This document shows positions 10,495-19,714 of a stretch of 64,000 nucleotides of DNA, in pieces; the first letter of the stretch is position 1, and every line of letters begins with the position of its first letter. The DNA is from Pontibacter cellulosilyticus (GTDB lineage Bacteria > Bacteroidota > Bacteroidia > Cytophagales > Hymenobacteraceae): positions 1,194,413-1,258,412 of the forward strand of contig NZ_JACRVF010000001.1 of assembly GCF_014306105.1 (NCBI RefSeq), written 5' to 3'. The notes below the pieces were generated by a model that had not been told where the DNA came from, did not search any database, and saw only the letters and a list, made by a program, of their open reading frames with translations. Position numbers and translations under genes: made by a program.

Positions 10495-11427
10495 ATGGCT
10501 TCAGGACTTTTAGCTCTTTTGGACGACGTTTCAGCGCTTGTAAAGGTAAGTGCAGCAAGCCTGGATGATGTTCCGGCACAGGTTTCGAAAACAACGGGTA
10601 AAGTATCTGGCATCGTTATAGATGATACGGCTGTAACACCTAAGTATGTAGTAGGACTTGACCCATCTCGTGAGCTTTCGATCATTTTCAAGATTGCTAA
10701 AAAGTCACTGATTAACAAAGTGCTCCTGTTAAGCCCTGCTGCTCTGATTCTTGGTTTCTTTGCACCATGGGCCATCCCTCCTATTTTGATGCTAGGCGGT
10801 GCTTATTTATGCTTCGAAGGGTATGAAAAGGTACACTCGATGTTTAGCAAGCACCACGCTGATGCTACCCCTGAGGCTGGAGATGATGTGGAGGTGATCA
10901 CTCCTGAAGAGCTGGAAAAAGAGAGGATAAAAAGTGCTGTTCGTACAGACATGATTCTTTCTGCAGAGATAGTTGCGATTACGTATGCTACTGTGGCAGA
11001 CACGGCTTTGGTAAATCAGATTGCTGTGATGCTGGCCGTAGCGATTTTCATTACCGTGGCTGTGTATGGCTTTGTAGGCCTTATTGTGAAAGCTGACGAC
11101 ATCGGATTACACATGGCGCAGGATAAATATCATCCTACTACACAGAAAATTGGGCGCAGCATTGTTAAGTTTATGCCGAGCTTTTTGGCTTTCCTGGGTT
11201 ACGTAGGTACAGCAGCCATGCTTTGGGTTGGAGCTGAAATTATTGCACACGGTATTCCATTTACCAATCATGCACTGCACAATTTAGAAATGGCCTTGGC
11301 CGATGTGCCTGTTCTTGCATGGCTTGCCAAAGTTGTAGTAAGTGCCTTAGGTGGACTTATTTTAGGCGCTATAATTGAAAAAATAGTCGTGTTTATTCGC
11401 AGGTTCACAAAATCATCAAAAGCCTAA
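10495..11427 (+). CDS. DUF808 (YedI-type) inner-membrane protein
   Basis: Multi-pass membrane protein of unknown role. The 310 residues match the family pattern closely: an N-terminal MASGLLALLDDVSALVKVSA segment, VVGLDPSRELSIIFKIAKKSLINK near 53-75, a hydrophobic pair near 78-108 ending in LCFEGYEKVHS, then four more hydrophobic stretches (about 165-190, 225-245, 275-300) and a basic tail. Length agrees with E. coli YedI (about 300). The gene is monocistronic, between the efflux operon and the SusC gene. No reaction or partner is known to me for this family. Confidence 0.88.
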   Translation: MASGLLALLDDVSALVKVSAASLDDVPAQVSKTTGKVSGIVIDDTAVTPKYVVGLDPSRELSIIFKIAKKSLINKVLLLSPAALILGFFAPWAIPPILMLGGAYLCFEGYEKVHSMFSKHHADATPEAGDDVEVITPEELEKERIKSAVRTDMILSAEIVAITYATVADTALVNQIAVMLAVAIFITVAVYGFVGLIVKADDIGLHMAQDKYHPTTQKIGRSIVKFMPSFLAFLGYVGTAAMLWVGAEIIAHGIPFTNHALHNLEMALADVPVLAWLAKVVVSALGGLILGAIIEKIVVFIRRFTKSSKA

Positions 11428-11761
11428 GGCACTAAAGTTGTTATTGTGTTGGCACTGTAGGAGAAATACTGCCTGCAGTAACATACTTAGTTGCCTCAAC
11501 GGTTTAAATATTATACTTATAGCTTCCCTCCCTGGTAACCGCAAAAAATTCTTGATCGCTTAGTCAGCACTGCTATTATTCCATTACAGCCTCTCTTGTA
11601 CGCAGTTCATGAAAATTGTGCATGTACTGCCATATGTCACTTTTCTTGATGCTGTTTTGCAGTCGCCCCAATTAGATTAAATTACCAACTTAGGACTTGC
11701 ATTTTTACCGCAAAAATCAGCACCCTTTCCAGATATCTTTTTAAAATTCCTATACCTCAAT

Positions 11762-11794
11762 CTTCAATAACCGTACATCTTACTGTTATTGAAG
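11762..11794. promoter_or_regulatory. Inverted repeat, possible operator of susC-like gene
   Basis: Perfect 10-bp arms CTTCAATAAC (11762-11771) and GTTATTGAAG (11785-11794) separated by 13 bp. The right arm covers the putative -33 TTG of the SusC promoter, the position expected of a regulator site. The regulator is not encoded next to it. Confidence 0.4.
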
Positions 11795-11818
11795 AATATA
11801 TGCATAAAACTGCATTTG
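11789..11818 (+). promoter_or_regulatory. Candidate promoter of the SusC/SusD operon
   Basis: TTG at 11789-11791, a 19-bp spacer and TGCATTTG at 11811-11818, one base away from the Bacteroidota -7 consensus TAnnTTTG. Predicted start of transcription is near 11825, about 70 bp before the ATG. Confidence 0.4.
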
Positions 11819-11897
11819 CACACCCTCTAACTATGCTCTGAAATACCTAATAGATAAAAGAATTAATATATTTTTTTCACGCTATAACACATTAGCT

Positions 11898-14800
11898 ATG
11901 AGGAACAATTTTACATTAATTATCCTGCTACTCCTGTTATACTTTAGTACCTCTGCCATTGCACAGGAAATACCTGTAAGTGGCAAAGTAACAGGTGCAG
12001 ATCAAGGCTCGCCACTGCCTGGTGTAAGTGTACTGGTAAAAGGTACTACTACTGGTACAACAACCGATGCAAATGGTAACTTCAGTATTCAGGTGCCCAG
12101 TTCAAATGCTACTCTGGTATTCAGATATCTGGGCTATGAAACCAAGGAAGTTCAAGTTGGCAACCAATCGGTTATCAATGTAACACTGAGCACAGACACC
12201 CGGCAACTATCAGAAGTAGTAGTAACTGCCATGGGTATCACACGCGAGAAAAAGGCACTTGGGTATGCTGCCTCTACAGTGGAAACAGAGGAACTAGTAC
12301 AGAACCGGCAGGCTAATGTGCTGAACGCGATGCAGGGAAAAGTAGCTGGTGCAACAATTACCAGCACCGGCGGCGCTCCGGGCCAGGGTGCAAGTATCAT
12401 CATCCGTGGTATTAACTCCATTGACCCCAACCGTTCAAGCGATCCACTGTATGTTATTGATGGCGTGCTAATCGACAACACGACCTCCACGTTTGGTGAA
12501 GGTGCAGAACTACGGGGCATGAGTAATCGCCTGGCAGATATTAACCCGGATAACATTGAAAGTATAAACATATTAAAAGGTGGCGCAGCAACAGCGCTCT
12601 ATGGTCTTAGAGGCGCCAACGGTGTGGTCGTTATCACTACGAAAAGAGGACAGGAAGGTGCGCTGCGTGTTAACTTTACAAGCACAGCGGGTATAGAAGA
12701 GGTAAACAAGTTTCCGGATATGCAGGATACTTATACCCAAGGTTACTTAGGTGTTTATGATCCTGAGAGCTTCTGGCCATCGTGGGGACCAACTGTGGAG
12801 GAAGCTCGGCAGATAGATCCTACACACCCTGCTGAGCTCTACAACCACTTTGAGGATGCCTATGAAACCGGCCACCAATACCGAAATTCACTCTCCTTTT
12901 CAGGCGGTAACAATGCTATCACGTTCTACTCATCCATCTCGCACTTACGCCACGAAGGTGTACTGCCTTTTACAGATTACGAGAACATACAGGCCCGTCT
13001 GAATACTGATGTCAAGTTAAGCGATAAAGTAACCACAGGAGCAAACTTCACTTTTGTGAACTCAGGCGGAAATCGCTACAATGCTGACCGTTTTAATGAA
13101 AGCCTTAGCTACTGGTCGCCACGCTGGGACGTTACGGATTACATAAAGCCGGACGGCACCATGAACACATACCGAAACAACAACCCGATTTACGGCGCTT
13201 TCACTAACAAACTAGAAGATGATGTGAATAGATTTATCGGGGGCCTGAACTTTGGATACCAACCAAAAGAGTGGTTAGGTTTCAGCTACAGAATAGGTCT
13301 TGACACCTACACCGATGACCGTACCCGTACTGCGCCCGGCCCACGTGGGGTAGCCGACGAAATAGTTTACGAGGACAACGGTTTAGGATTTGTAAATGAA
13401 TACACCACCAAGTTCAGAGCAATTAACTCTACTTTTATTACTACGCTGCAGTCGTCATTTGGAGAGAACTTTAACGGTACAATACGTCTGGGCCACGAGT
13501 TATATGACAGAAAAGTAAAAAGCTTTGGTGTAGAGGGAACAGAGTTGGCTGTTTTTGATTACTTTAATTTAACCAACGCACGTTTTCTAACATCGGTGCA
13601 GCAGGAAGAAGAGTACAGGCTGATGGGCTTCTTTGGAGAAGCTTCCGTCGATTACAAAAACTTGCTTTTCCTGACTTTAACCGGACGCAACGACATTACT
13701 TCGTCACTGGAGCGATCCAACAGATCATTTTTCTACCCTTCTGTTAGCCTTAGCTATGTATTCTCTGAGCAATTTGACCTCCCGTCATTCATAAATATGG
13801 GTAAACTCAGGCTATCTTATGCAGAAATTGGTAAAGATGCGCTGCCTTATTCTACTTCATCGGGTTTTGCAAATTACACAGGCTTACCAACTGGTTACAC
13901 TGGCTTTACAAGGGCAGCTCTGCTAGGAAACGAGGACCTGCGTCCGGAGTTCACTAACACCTATGAAGCCGGCTTAGAAATGTCGTTCCTGAATAACCGT
14001 TTAGGTTTCGACTTTACCTACTACTATTCACTTAGTAAAGATCAGATCCTGAACATACAAGTAGCTAGTTCAACTGGCTTTGTTAGAGCAGCGGTTAACT
14101 CCGGTGAAATGCGAAACAAAGGTGTGGAGATTGCTTTAAATGCTGTTCCTGTCCAAACAAATGACTTTAGCTGGGACACCAAATTAGTTTTCTCAGCCAA
14201 CCGTAACAAAATACTAAGTATAAGAGAAGGTCTGGAAGAAATACCTTATGCTTCACAGTTCGGCTATGTAGGGTCCACTGTAACTCTAAAACTTATTCCG
14301 GGCCAGCCATATGGTAACATCTACGGCTCACATTACCAGCGCTATTACGGCCCGGGCGAGGAAGAAGATCCTTTATTTATAGATGAAAACAGACCTATTG
14401 TGATTGGGGCAAACGGGTTCCCAGTAAGGGCACCACTCTCTAGTCAGAAGATATTGGGCAACTCACAGCCAGATTGGGTAGGAGGCCTTACAAACACGTT
14501 CCGGTACAAGAACCTTAGCCTGACCAGCTTGTTTGATGCACGCCAGGGCTTTGAGAAGTATAACCAGTTAGGAAACTTCTTTGCAGCATTTGGTATAGCA
14601 GAGTATACCGAAAACCGCAACGAAACAATTGTGTTTGACGGTGTGCTGAAAGACGGTACTCCAAACACAAAACCTGTCTTCCTAGGCCAGGGCATTGGTC
14701 CGGATGGTGTTAACTATGGCAACGGCTATTACCGAAACGTGTATCGTGGTGTATCAGAAAACTTCGTGGAAGATGCATCATGGGTGCGCCTGCGTTCGCT

Positions 14801-15020
14801 TACACTAAGCTATACACTTCCTAGCAGTTGGTTCGAAGACATCTTTGTCAGAAATGCATCTGTATCCCTAACCGGTAATAACCTGTGGCTCTCTACAGAT
14901 TATTCCGGCTTTGACCCAGAAACCAGCTCAGCACCATCCGGAAGCAACGTAGACGCTTTCGCCGGATTTACTTACCCGGCAGTAAGAAGCTACCTATTCA
15001 CTCTTAATGTAGGATTTTAA
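11898..15020 (+). CDS. SusC/RagA-family TonB-dependent outer-membrane transporter
   Basis: Outer-membrane beta-barrel that imports an oligomeric nutrient with TonB energy, working as a complex with the SusD-like lipoprotein encoded 11 bp downstream. 1040 residues: signal peptide 1-23 (ending AIAQ), carboxypeptidase-regulatory-like beta domain 28-110 (VSGKVTGADQGSPLPGVSVL), plug domain about 115-235 ending in the typical ALYGLRGANGVVVITTKRG, then the 22-strand barrel with the aromatic C-terminus LFTLNVGF. No glycoside hydrolase, sulfatase, peptidase or sigma/anti-sigma pair lies beside it, so the substrate cannot be inferred; peptides, glycans and degradation products are all possible. Confidence 0.95.
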   Translation: MRNNFTLIILLLLLYFSTSAIAQEIPVSGKVTGADQGSPLPGVSVLVKGTTTGTTTDANGNFSIQVPSSNATLVFRYLGYETKEVQVGNQSVINVTLSTDTRQLSEVVVTAMGITREKKALGYAASTVETEELVQNRQANVLNAMQGKVAGATITSTGGAPGQGASIIIRGINSIDPNRSSDPLYVIDGVLIDNTTSTFGEGAELRGMSNRLADINPDNIESINILKGGAATALYGLRGANGVVVITTKRGQEGALRVNFTSTAGIEEVNKFPDMQDTYTQGYLGVYDPESFWPSWGPTVEEARQIDPTHPAELYNHFEDAYETGHQYRNSLSFSGGNNAITFYSSISHLRHEGVLPFTDYENIQARLNTDVKLSDKVTTGANFTFVNSGGNRYNADRFNESLSYWSPRWDVTDYIKPDGTMNTYRNNNPIYGAFTNKLEDDVNRFIGGLNFGYQPKEWLGFSYRIGLDTYTDDRTRTAPGPRGVADEIVYEDNGLGFVNEYTTKFRAINSTFITTLQSSFGENFNGTIRLGHELYDRKVKSFGVEGTELAVFDYFNLTNARFLTSVQQEEEYRLMGFFGEASVDYKNLLFLTLTGRNDITSSLERSNRSFFYPSVSLSYVFSEQFDLPSFINMGKLRLSYAEIGKDALPYSTSSGFANYTGLPTGYTGFTRAALLGNEDLRPEFTNTYEAGLEMSFLNNRLGFDFTYYYSLSKDQILNIQVASSTGFVRAAVNSGEMRNKGVEIALNAVPVQTNDFSWDTKLVFSANRNKILSIREGLEEIPYASQFGYVGSTVTLKLIPGQPYGNIYGSHYQRYYGPGEEEDPLFIDENRPIVIGANGFPVRAPLSSQKILGNSQPDWVGGLTNTFRYKNLSLTSLFDARQGFEKYNQLGNFFAAFGIAEYTENRNETIVFDGVLKDGTPNTKPVFLGQGIGPDGVNYGNGYYRNVYRGVSENFVEDASWVRLRSLTLSYTLPSSWFEDIFVRNASVSLTGNNLWLSTDYSGFDPETSSAPSGSNVDAFAGFTYPAVRSYLFTLNVGF

Positions 15021-15031
15021 CCACACGAAGC

Positions 15032-16450
15032 ATGAAAAGATATTTAAGATATACGCTTGCCTTCTTGTTGATGGGGGCGCTTATTAGCTTGCAAAGCTGT
15101 GAGGATTATTTTGACCTGGACGAGAATCCGAACCTAGTAAACAATCCTCCTCTACCAACATTACTTTCCACTACTACCCAGAAAACAGGGCTGAACAGCC
15201 AACGGGTAGGCAGCATTACGTCATTCTTTGTTCAGTATTTGGCTAGCCCTGTTGCAGGGTCATCCACAGACACTTACGAAGTAACAGACTATACCTCCAC
15301 CTGGGATGCTCTATACTTGGCCATGGCAGATATTTATGACATGAAGCAGAAAGCACAGGAACAGGAGGCTCCAAATTATGTTGGCGTTGCCAATATATTG
15401 ATGGCGTACCACCTGATGCTTGTAACTGATTTGTGGGGTGACGCACCTTACTCCGAAGCATTTGATCAGTCTACGCTTACTCCCAAATTCGACAAGCAAG
15501 AAGAGCTTTACAATGTTATACTTACGCTGCTGGATGAAGCCGTTACGGAGTTATCGAAAAATGACTCACGGGTTGCACTTAGTCCTGTAAACGACCTGAT
15601 ACATAACGGTAACAAAAACAACTGGATAAAGACAGCTTACGCCCTGAAAGCGAGGCAGCTGAACAAGGTAAGTGGCACAACTGCCTATAATGCGCAGGCT
15701 GTACTTGCCGCAGTCGAAAAATCGTATACTTCCAATGCCGACAATGCGGACATGGGTGTATTTGCAACCATTAATCCATGGGCCTCGGTGGCTAGAAACA
15801 ATGCACTTCTAATCTTAGGAGGCTGGCTGTCTGAGCAGTTGGTAGAGCACCTGAAAGGCACCACTACCGGCATCATGGACCCACGGCTGCAGAAAATCAC
15901 TGATCCTACTGTTACTGGTGCTTTTATAGGTACCCCAAATGGCGTAGGAAACGTTGGCTCGGCCAGTAGCACTGTTAAAGATGAAGTGTACATTTCGCTT
16001 AATTCCCCGATAACTGAAGAAGATGCTCCACTAATTATCGTGTCATACCCGGAAGTTAAAATGATTGAAGCTGAGGCAGCCTTCAGGGCAGGAAACAGGC
16101 AGAGAGCCTATAATGCTTACCTGGAGGGCATCAGGGCAAGTATGCAACTGTTTGAAGTAAGTACAGCAGCTGCAAACGCTTATATAAATAGTCCTGAAGT
16201 ATCTGTAGGCGCCGCTAATCTTACCCTCAACTTAATTTTTAAAGAGAAGTATGTGATTACATATCTGAACCCAGAAGCCTGGAATGATGCCAGGAGATTT
16301 GATTATGCTTATGCAGGCTTTACTCTGCCTGTAAATGCAGCCCTGAATACATTTATACGTAGGGTGGCTTACCCACAGGGTGAGGCTTCCAAAAATCCGA
16401 ATACTCCGGAAACTCCTCCGTTGTCGGATCCGCTTTGGTGGGATAAGTAA
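15032..16450 (+). CDS. SusD/RagB-family substrate-binding lipoprotein
   Basis: Surface lipoprotein forming the lid of the SusC channel and capturing its substrate. 472 residues with lipobox LQSC (C23) followed by acidic EDYFDLDENPN, which resembles a lipoprotein surface-export signal. The body shows the SusD_like helical TPR arrangement: ANILMAYHLMLVTDLWGDAPYSEAF near 115-145, YPEVKMIEAEAAFRAG near 335, and a C-terminal IFKEKYVITYLNPEAWNDARRFDY segment. It ends directly before a strong terminator, so the operon consists of these two genes only. Ligand unknown. Confidence 0.93.
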   Translation: MKRYLRYTLAFLLMGALISLQSCEDYFDLDENPNLVNNPPLPTLLSTTTQKTGLNSQRVGSITSFFVQYLASPVAGSSTDTYEVTDYTSTWDALYLAMADIYDMKQKAQEQEAPNYVGVANILMAYHLMLVTDLWGDAPYSEAFDQSTLTPKFDKQEELYNVILTLLDEAVTELSKNDSRVALSPVNDLIHNGNKNNWIKTAYALKARQLNKVSGTTAYNAQAVLAAVEKSYTSNADNADMGVFATINPWASVARNNALLILGGWLSEQLVEHLKGTTTGIMDPRLQKITDPTVTGAFIGTPNGVGNVGSASSTVKDEVYISLNSPITEEDAPLIIVSYPEVKMIEAEAAFRAGNRQRAYNAYLEGIRASMQLFEVSTAAANAYINSPEVSVGAANLTLNLIFKEKYVITYLNPEAWNDARRFDYAYAGFTLPVNAALNTFIRRVAYPQGEASKNPNTPETPPLSDPLWWDK

Positions 16451-16474
16451 AAGTTGCCAAAACGATATAAAAAC

Positions 16475-16507
16475 AAAAAGCCGTACCAGAGTTTGGTACG
16501 GCTTTTT
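16475..16507. terminator. Bidirectional intrinsic terminator
   Basis: Perfect 14-bp stem AAAAAGCCGTACCA / TGGTACGGCTTTTT with a 5-base loop, ending in T5 on both strands. It lies between the convergent SusD-like and serine-hydrolase genes and serves both. Confidence 0.93.
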
Positions 16508-16527
16508 GCTTATACGCTACTTGCTAT

Positions 16528-17817
16528 CTATTCGTAATCCAATTTAAATTTTGACAGGTCTGACAGGTTTTTCTTTTTGCGGTTCAGCTCGTACTGGTAA
16601 AAAGCTTTGCCCAGGTTTTTCATAAAAGGAAACCCTACTGCATCATATTCATACTTACCGTCGTTCAGAATCTCGTCTTCATTCACATAGATAACCGCCG
16701 TTAGCATAAACTCTACCTTATTCTCAAAGTCTACCACATAGGCGTTGTCGATCATGAAGCCATACGCATCCCCTATTTTATTGAAAATGCGAATGTTCTG
16801 AGGTATGCGTTCCTTGTCCTGTCCGTACATCAGGAACTTCACATAGCTATCCGGATACTCTTTTTCTTCATACTCCGGGAAATCACTCTCACGGGGCAGC
16901 ATCGACATGTATTTGTATAGGAAAGTATAATCTTCGGGCTTCAGGTTAAAGCGTTGCTGTGCCGGAACGGCTTCCGGAAACATGATGCTTTTCAGTATCC
17001 CCTGCAGAGCCTCAACGGAGATGTAGTTCTTGGCAGAGAAATCCATTGGCTCGTTCACCAGCTTATCGCCCTGCATATAACCTTTGCCTAAGTATACTTC
17101 TTTTAACGGACTTGGCTTGGGATTAGCGTTGTTGGCCATTGGCTGCTGGTACAATATGTTGTCGCCACTAAAGAATGTGAAGGGGTTGGTATGACTGTTC
17201 TCGTCAGGGCTAAGAAAAATAGAAAGTCTGTGCGACAGCCTTACATCTTCAAAACCTTTCTCGTGCAGGCCCTCGTTCAGCTCCTTCTGCCCCAAAAACT
17301 CATAAAGCCTGTTATAAGCATCGTTGTCGCTTACCAGCAGTACCTTCTTGATGTAATGTGCAATGGAGGGTAGGTTATTTTCGGAGCTACTGTCGGTAAG
17401 TACAGCCGATTGGCCTGAATAAGCGCTGTCTATTTTAAGAGAAGTATACTTATTAAGTCCATCGATATTCAGCTCGTTTAGCTTTTCCAGTGCAAGTGCA
17501 GCAGCGGGCAACTTAACTGTACTGGCAGGGTAAAAGTACTCTTTTGGATCTAGGCGATAAGCGTATGATTTAAAGTGGGGCCTGTTCTGCTGGTCCCTAT
17601 CTATCTGTGTATACAGCACCTGCACCCTATACTTTTCAGGCTGTTCCAGTATCCGCTGAAAGTGCTCTGGGTGCTGCTTCATTATTTTTTGAACCAGCTT
17701 CTTTTTACTTATACTTTGTGCCATACTTGGAATCTGGATAAGCGTGAGTGCATGCACTAAAATCACACCTGTTACTAGCGCCACTCTCTTTTGAAGCGCT
17801 GCATTAAATAGAGCCAT
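16528..17817 (-). CDS. Class A beta-lactamase-like serine hydrolase
   Basis: Secreted serine hydrolase of the beta-lactamase/transpeptidase-like superfamily. With the start at 17817 it has 429 residues and a signal peptide ending near SMAQ (about 34). The active-site STVK motif is at 99-102 inside FYPASTVKLPAAALALEKL, and an SDN-like VSDNDAYNRLYEFLG motif follows. In the third box the usual KTG is replaced by KIG (NKIGDAYGFMIDNAYV). It is clearly longer than classical class A lactamases (about 290), so a role on peptidoglycan or another ester/amide is as likely as drug resistance. The longer frame back to 17919 adds a Lys/Tyr-rich stretch unlike a signal peptide and was not used. Confidence 0.82.
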   Translation of the reverse strand: MALFNAALQKRVALVTGVILVHALTLIQIPSMAQSISKKKLVQKIMKQHPEHFQRILEQPEKYRVQVLYTQIDRDQQNRPHFKSYAYRLDPKEYFYPASTVKLPAAALALEKLNELNIDGLNKYTSLKIDSAYSGQSAVLTDSSSENNLPSIAHYIKKVLLVSDNDAYNRLYEFLGQKELNEGLHEKGFEDVRLSHRLSIFLSPDENSHTNPFTFFSGDNILYQQPMANNANPKPSPLKEVYLGKGYMQGDKLVNEPMDFSAKNYISVEALQGILKSIMFPEAVPAQQRFNLKPEDYTFLYKYMSMLPRESDFPEYEEKEYPDSYVKFLMYGQDKERIPQNIRIFNKIGDAYGFMIDNAYVVDFENKVEFMLTAVIYVNEDEILNDGKYEYDAVGFPFMKNLGKAFYQYELNRKKKNLSDLSKFKLDYE

Positions 17818-17987
17818 AGACTTATACTTACTGAACTTGAAGATACAAAGCTTTTTTAACTTCTGATACTTTAACCCACCCTTGAGATTATAACCATAAA
17901 TTATGAGATACAAGAGCATATCACTTTGGCAGGTGCGAGCGCATTGCCCTCAGGTTAAGTTTAAACTGTCATATAAACCTCGTTTAA

Positions 17988-18071
17988 TGTCATCTCGACT
18001 TCTGGATGAGATCTTTACAAAACCAGTACATAAGAATTCTTAAAAGATCTCTTCCAGAGGTCGAGATGACA
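17988..18071. repeat. REP-like long palindrome
   Basis: Inverted repeat with arms of about 29-30 bp: left arm 17988-18016 begins TGTCATCTCGAC and right arm 18042-18071 ends GTCGAGATGACA, with only two or three mismatches across the arms and a 25-base AT-rich loop. It sits in the gap between two divergent genes. The TGTCAT(T/C)TCGA core matches dispersed palindromes I know from many Bacteroidota genomes. Only one copy was noticed in this window. Confidence 0.75.
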
Positions 18072-18222
18072 AGCTTGGATGATCCTACTTAAGTTGACAG
18101 CATTTACAAAGAATGGATAAACACTATGCGCAAAGGAAATTCATCACTTAAATCAAATAGCAAAAATACTCCTGCATCCAAGTATAGTTCCGTAAATTGG
18201 CGGCAAAATCAGCATTACCGCT

Positions 18223-19626
18223 ATGGCAAAATTACCTTTCGAGAAACACAATTTTTATAAAGAGACCACGCTTAGCCACAGGCGTTTTAAGCATAGGGAT
18301 ATTGTGCCCCTGTTGGAAGAACTGAAGCACAATAGCTTGTTTGAGGTGGAGGTGATAGGCAAATCTGTGGAGAAACGGGATATTTATATGGTAAAGGCTG
18401 GCACCGGTAAAACGAAGGTGATGCTCTGGTCTCAGATGCACGGCGACGAAGCAACCGCTACCATGGCCCTGTTTGACCTATTCAATTTTCTGAGGCAGAG
18501 TGATGAAATGGACTCCGTGCGCCAGGAAATTCTTAATAACACCACCCTCTATATTATCCCCATGCTGAACCCGGATGGGGCAGAGAGATTTATTCGCCGT
18601 AACGCGCTGCACATTGATTTAAACCGGGATGCCATACTTTTACAAAGCCCGGAGGCGGTGCTGCTGAAAAGCATGCGCGACAAAATAGAGCCTGAATTCG
18701 GTTTTAACCTGCACGACCAGAGCCGTTATTACACTGTAGGCAATACCTCTAAAACGGCTACCATCTCCTTCCTGGCTCCTCCTTTTGATCATGCTAAAAC
18801 AGTAAACACTGTGCGGGCCCGCGCCATGCGCACCATTGTGGGCATGAACGAGGCACTGCAGCAGCTTATACCGGGCCATATAGCCAAGTACTCCGACGAC
18901 TATGAGCCAAGGGCCTTTGGCGACAACATACAAAAGTGGGGCACCAGTGTGATTCTGATAGAATCCGGTGGGTATACCGGTGACCCTGAAAAACAGGTGA
19001 TCAGGCAGCTGAACTTTGCTTCCATTGTTTCTGCCTTGCACCTGATTGCAACAGACGGGTACAAAAAGTATGCGCTGGAGGATTATTATACTATCCCCGA
19101 AAACACAAGAAACCTTTTCGACCTTGTGATACGGAAAGTGCAGTATCAGCAAAACGGCCACACCACCTTGTTGGATCTAGGCATTATGCGGGAGGAGGTT
19201 GAACTCGCAGCTGCACCACAGGGATTTTACTACCGCAGTAACATTGAAGAGCTAGGCGATATGAGTGTGTTCTACGGCTACGAAGAATTGAACGGTGAAG
19301 GACTTACGCTGCTGCCCGGCAAAGTATACCCGGAGGCGTTCCAAAGTATAGCACAGCTCACGAAAGAGGTTGCCCATAAGCTCTTGGCACAAGGCTACAC
19401 CACCGTGCAGGTAGAGGAACAACTATCAACAGACTTTATACCGCAGCAACTACTGCTAAACATAACACGAAATGCAACGGCTTTAAACCATGATATTGTA
19501 CTGGAGGGCAGCGCCAATTTTATACTTAAAGACCCATCAGGGAGAGTAAAGTATGCGGTTGTGAATGGGTTTATCCGCGACCTGAAGCAGGATGTGCCGC
19601 TGCTTTTTCATGGCCTTGTGCTTTAA
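18223..19626 (+). CDS. M14-family zinc carboxypeptidase
   Basis: Probable cytoplasmic metallopeptidase, since no signal peptide or membrane segment is visible. 467 residues. Zinc ligands of the family are seen: H73 and E76 in QMHGDEATAT, and H164 in GFNLHDQSRYY. NPDGAERF (116-123) and HIDLNRD (130-136) correspond to the substrate-binding stretch, and LIESGGYTG near 246 supplies the catalytic glutamate. The last 180 residues form an extra beta-rich region. In related Bacteroidota proteins this family acts on short peptides or amides, but the exact substrate is unknown. The fused SpmA/SpmB-like gene follows after 88 bp and may be cotranscribed. Confidence 0.87.
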   Translation: MAKLPFEKHNFYKETTLSHRRFKHRDIVPLLEELKHNSLFEVEVIGKSVEKRDIYMVKAGTGKTKVMLWSQMHGDEATATMALFDLFNFLRQSDEMDSVRQEILNNTTLYIIPMLNPDGAERFIRRNALHIDLNRDAILLQSPEAVLLKSMRDKIEPEFGFNLHDQSRYYTVGNTSKTATISFLAPPFDHAKTVNTVRARAMRTIVGMNEALQQLIPGHIAKYSDDYEPRAFGDNIQKWGTSVILIESGGYTGDPEKQVIRQLNFASIVSALHLIATDGYKKYALEDYYTIPENTRNLFDLVIRKVQYQQNGHTTLLDLGIMREEVELAAAPQGFYYRSNIEELGDMSVFYGYEELNGEGLTLLPGKVYPEAFQSIAQLTKEVAHKLLAQGYTTVQVEEQLSTDFIPQQLLLNITRNATALNHDIVLEGSANFILKDPSGRVKYAVVNGFIRDLKQDVPLLFHGLVL

Positions 19627-19714
19627 AAATTTATACTTGCTATATAGCATGCGGATTTTATTATACCTCTTTGTATCTTAGAGGTTCAACCAAAGTCTTC
19701 TATCCTTTTTATAC

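Larger units (their letters stand above)
11428..11897. other. Intergenic region upstream of SusC gene
   Basis: 470 bp. Its first part shows no clear terminator for the DUF808 gene. The last 140 bp hold the candidate SusC promoter and a perfect 10-bp inverted repeat described separately. The rest shows nothing recognisable. Confidence 0.5.
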
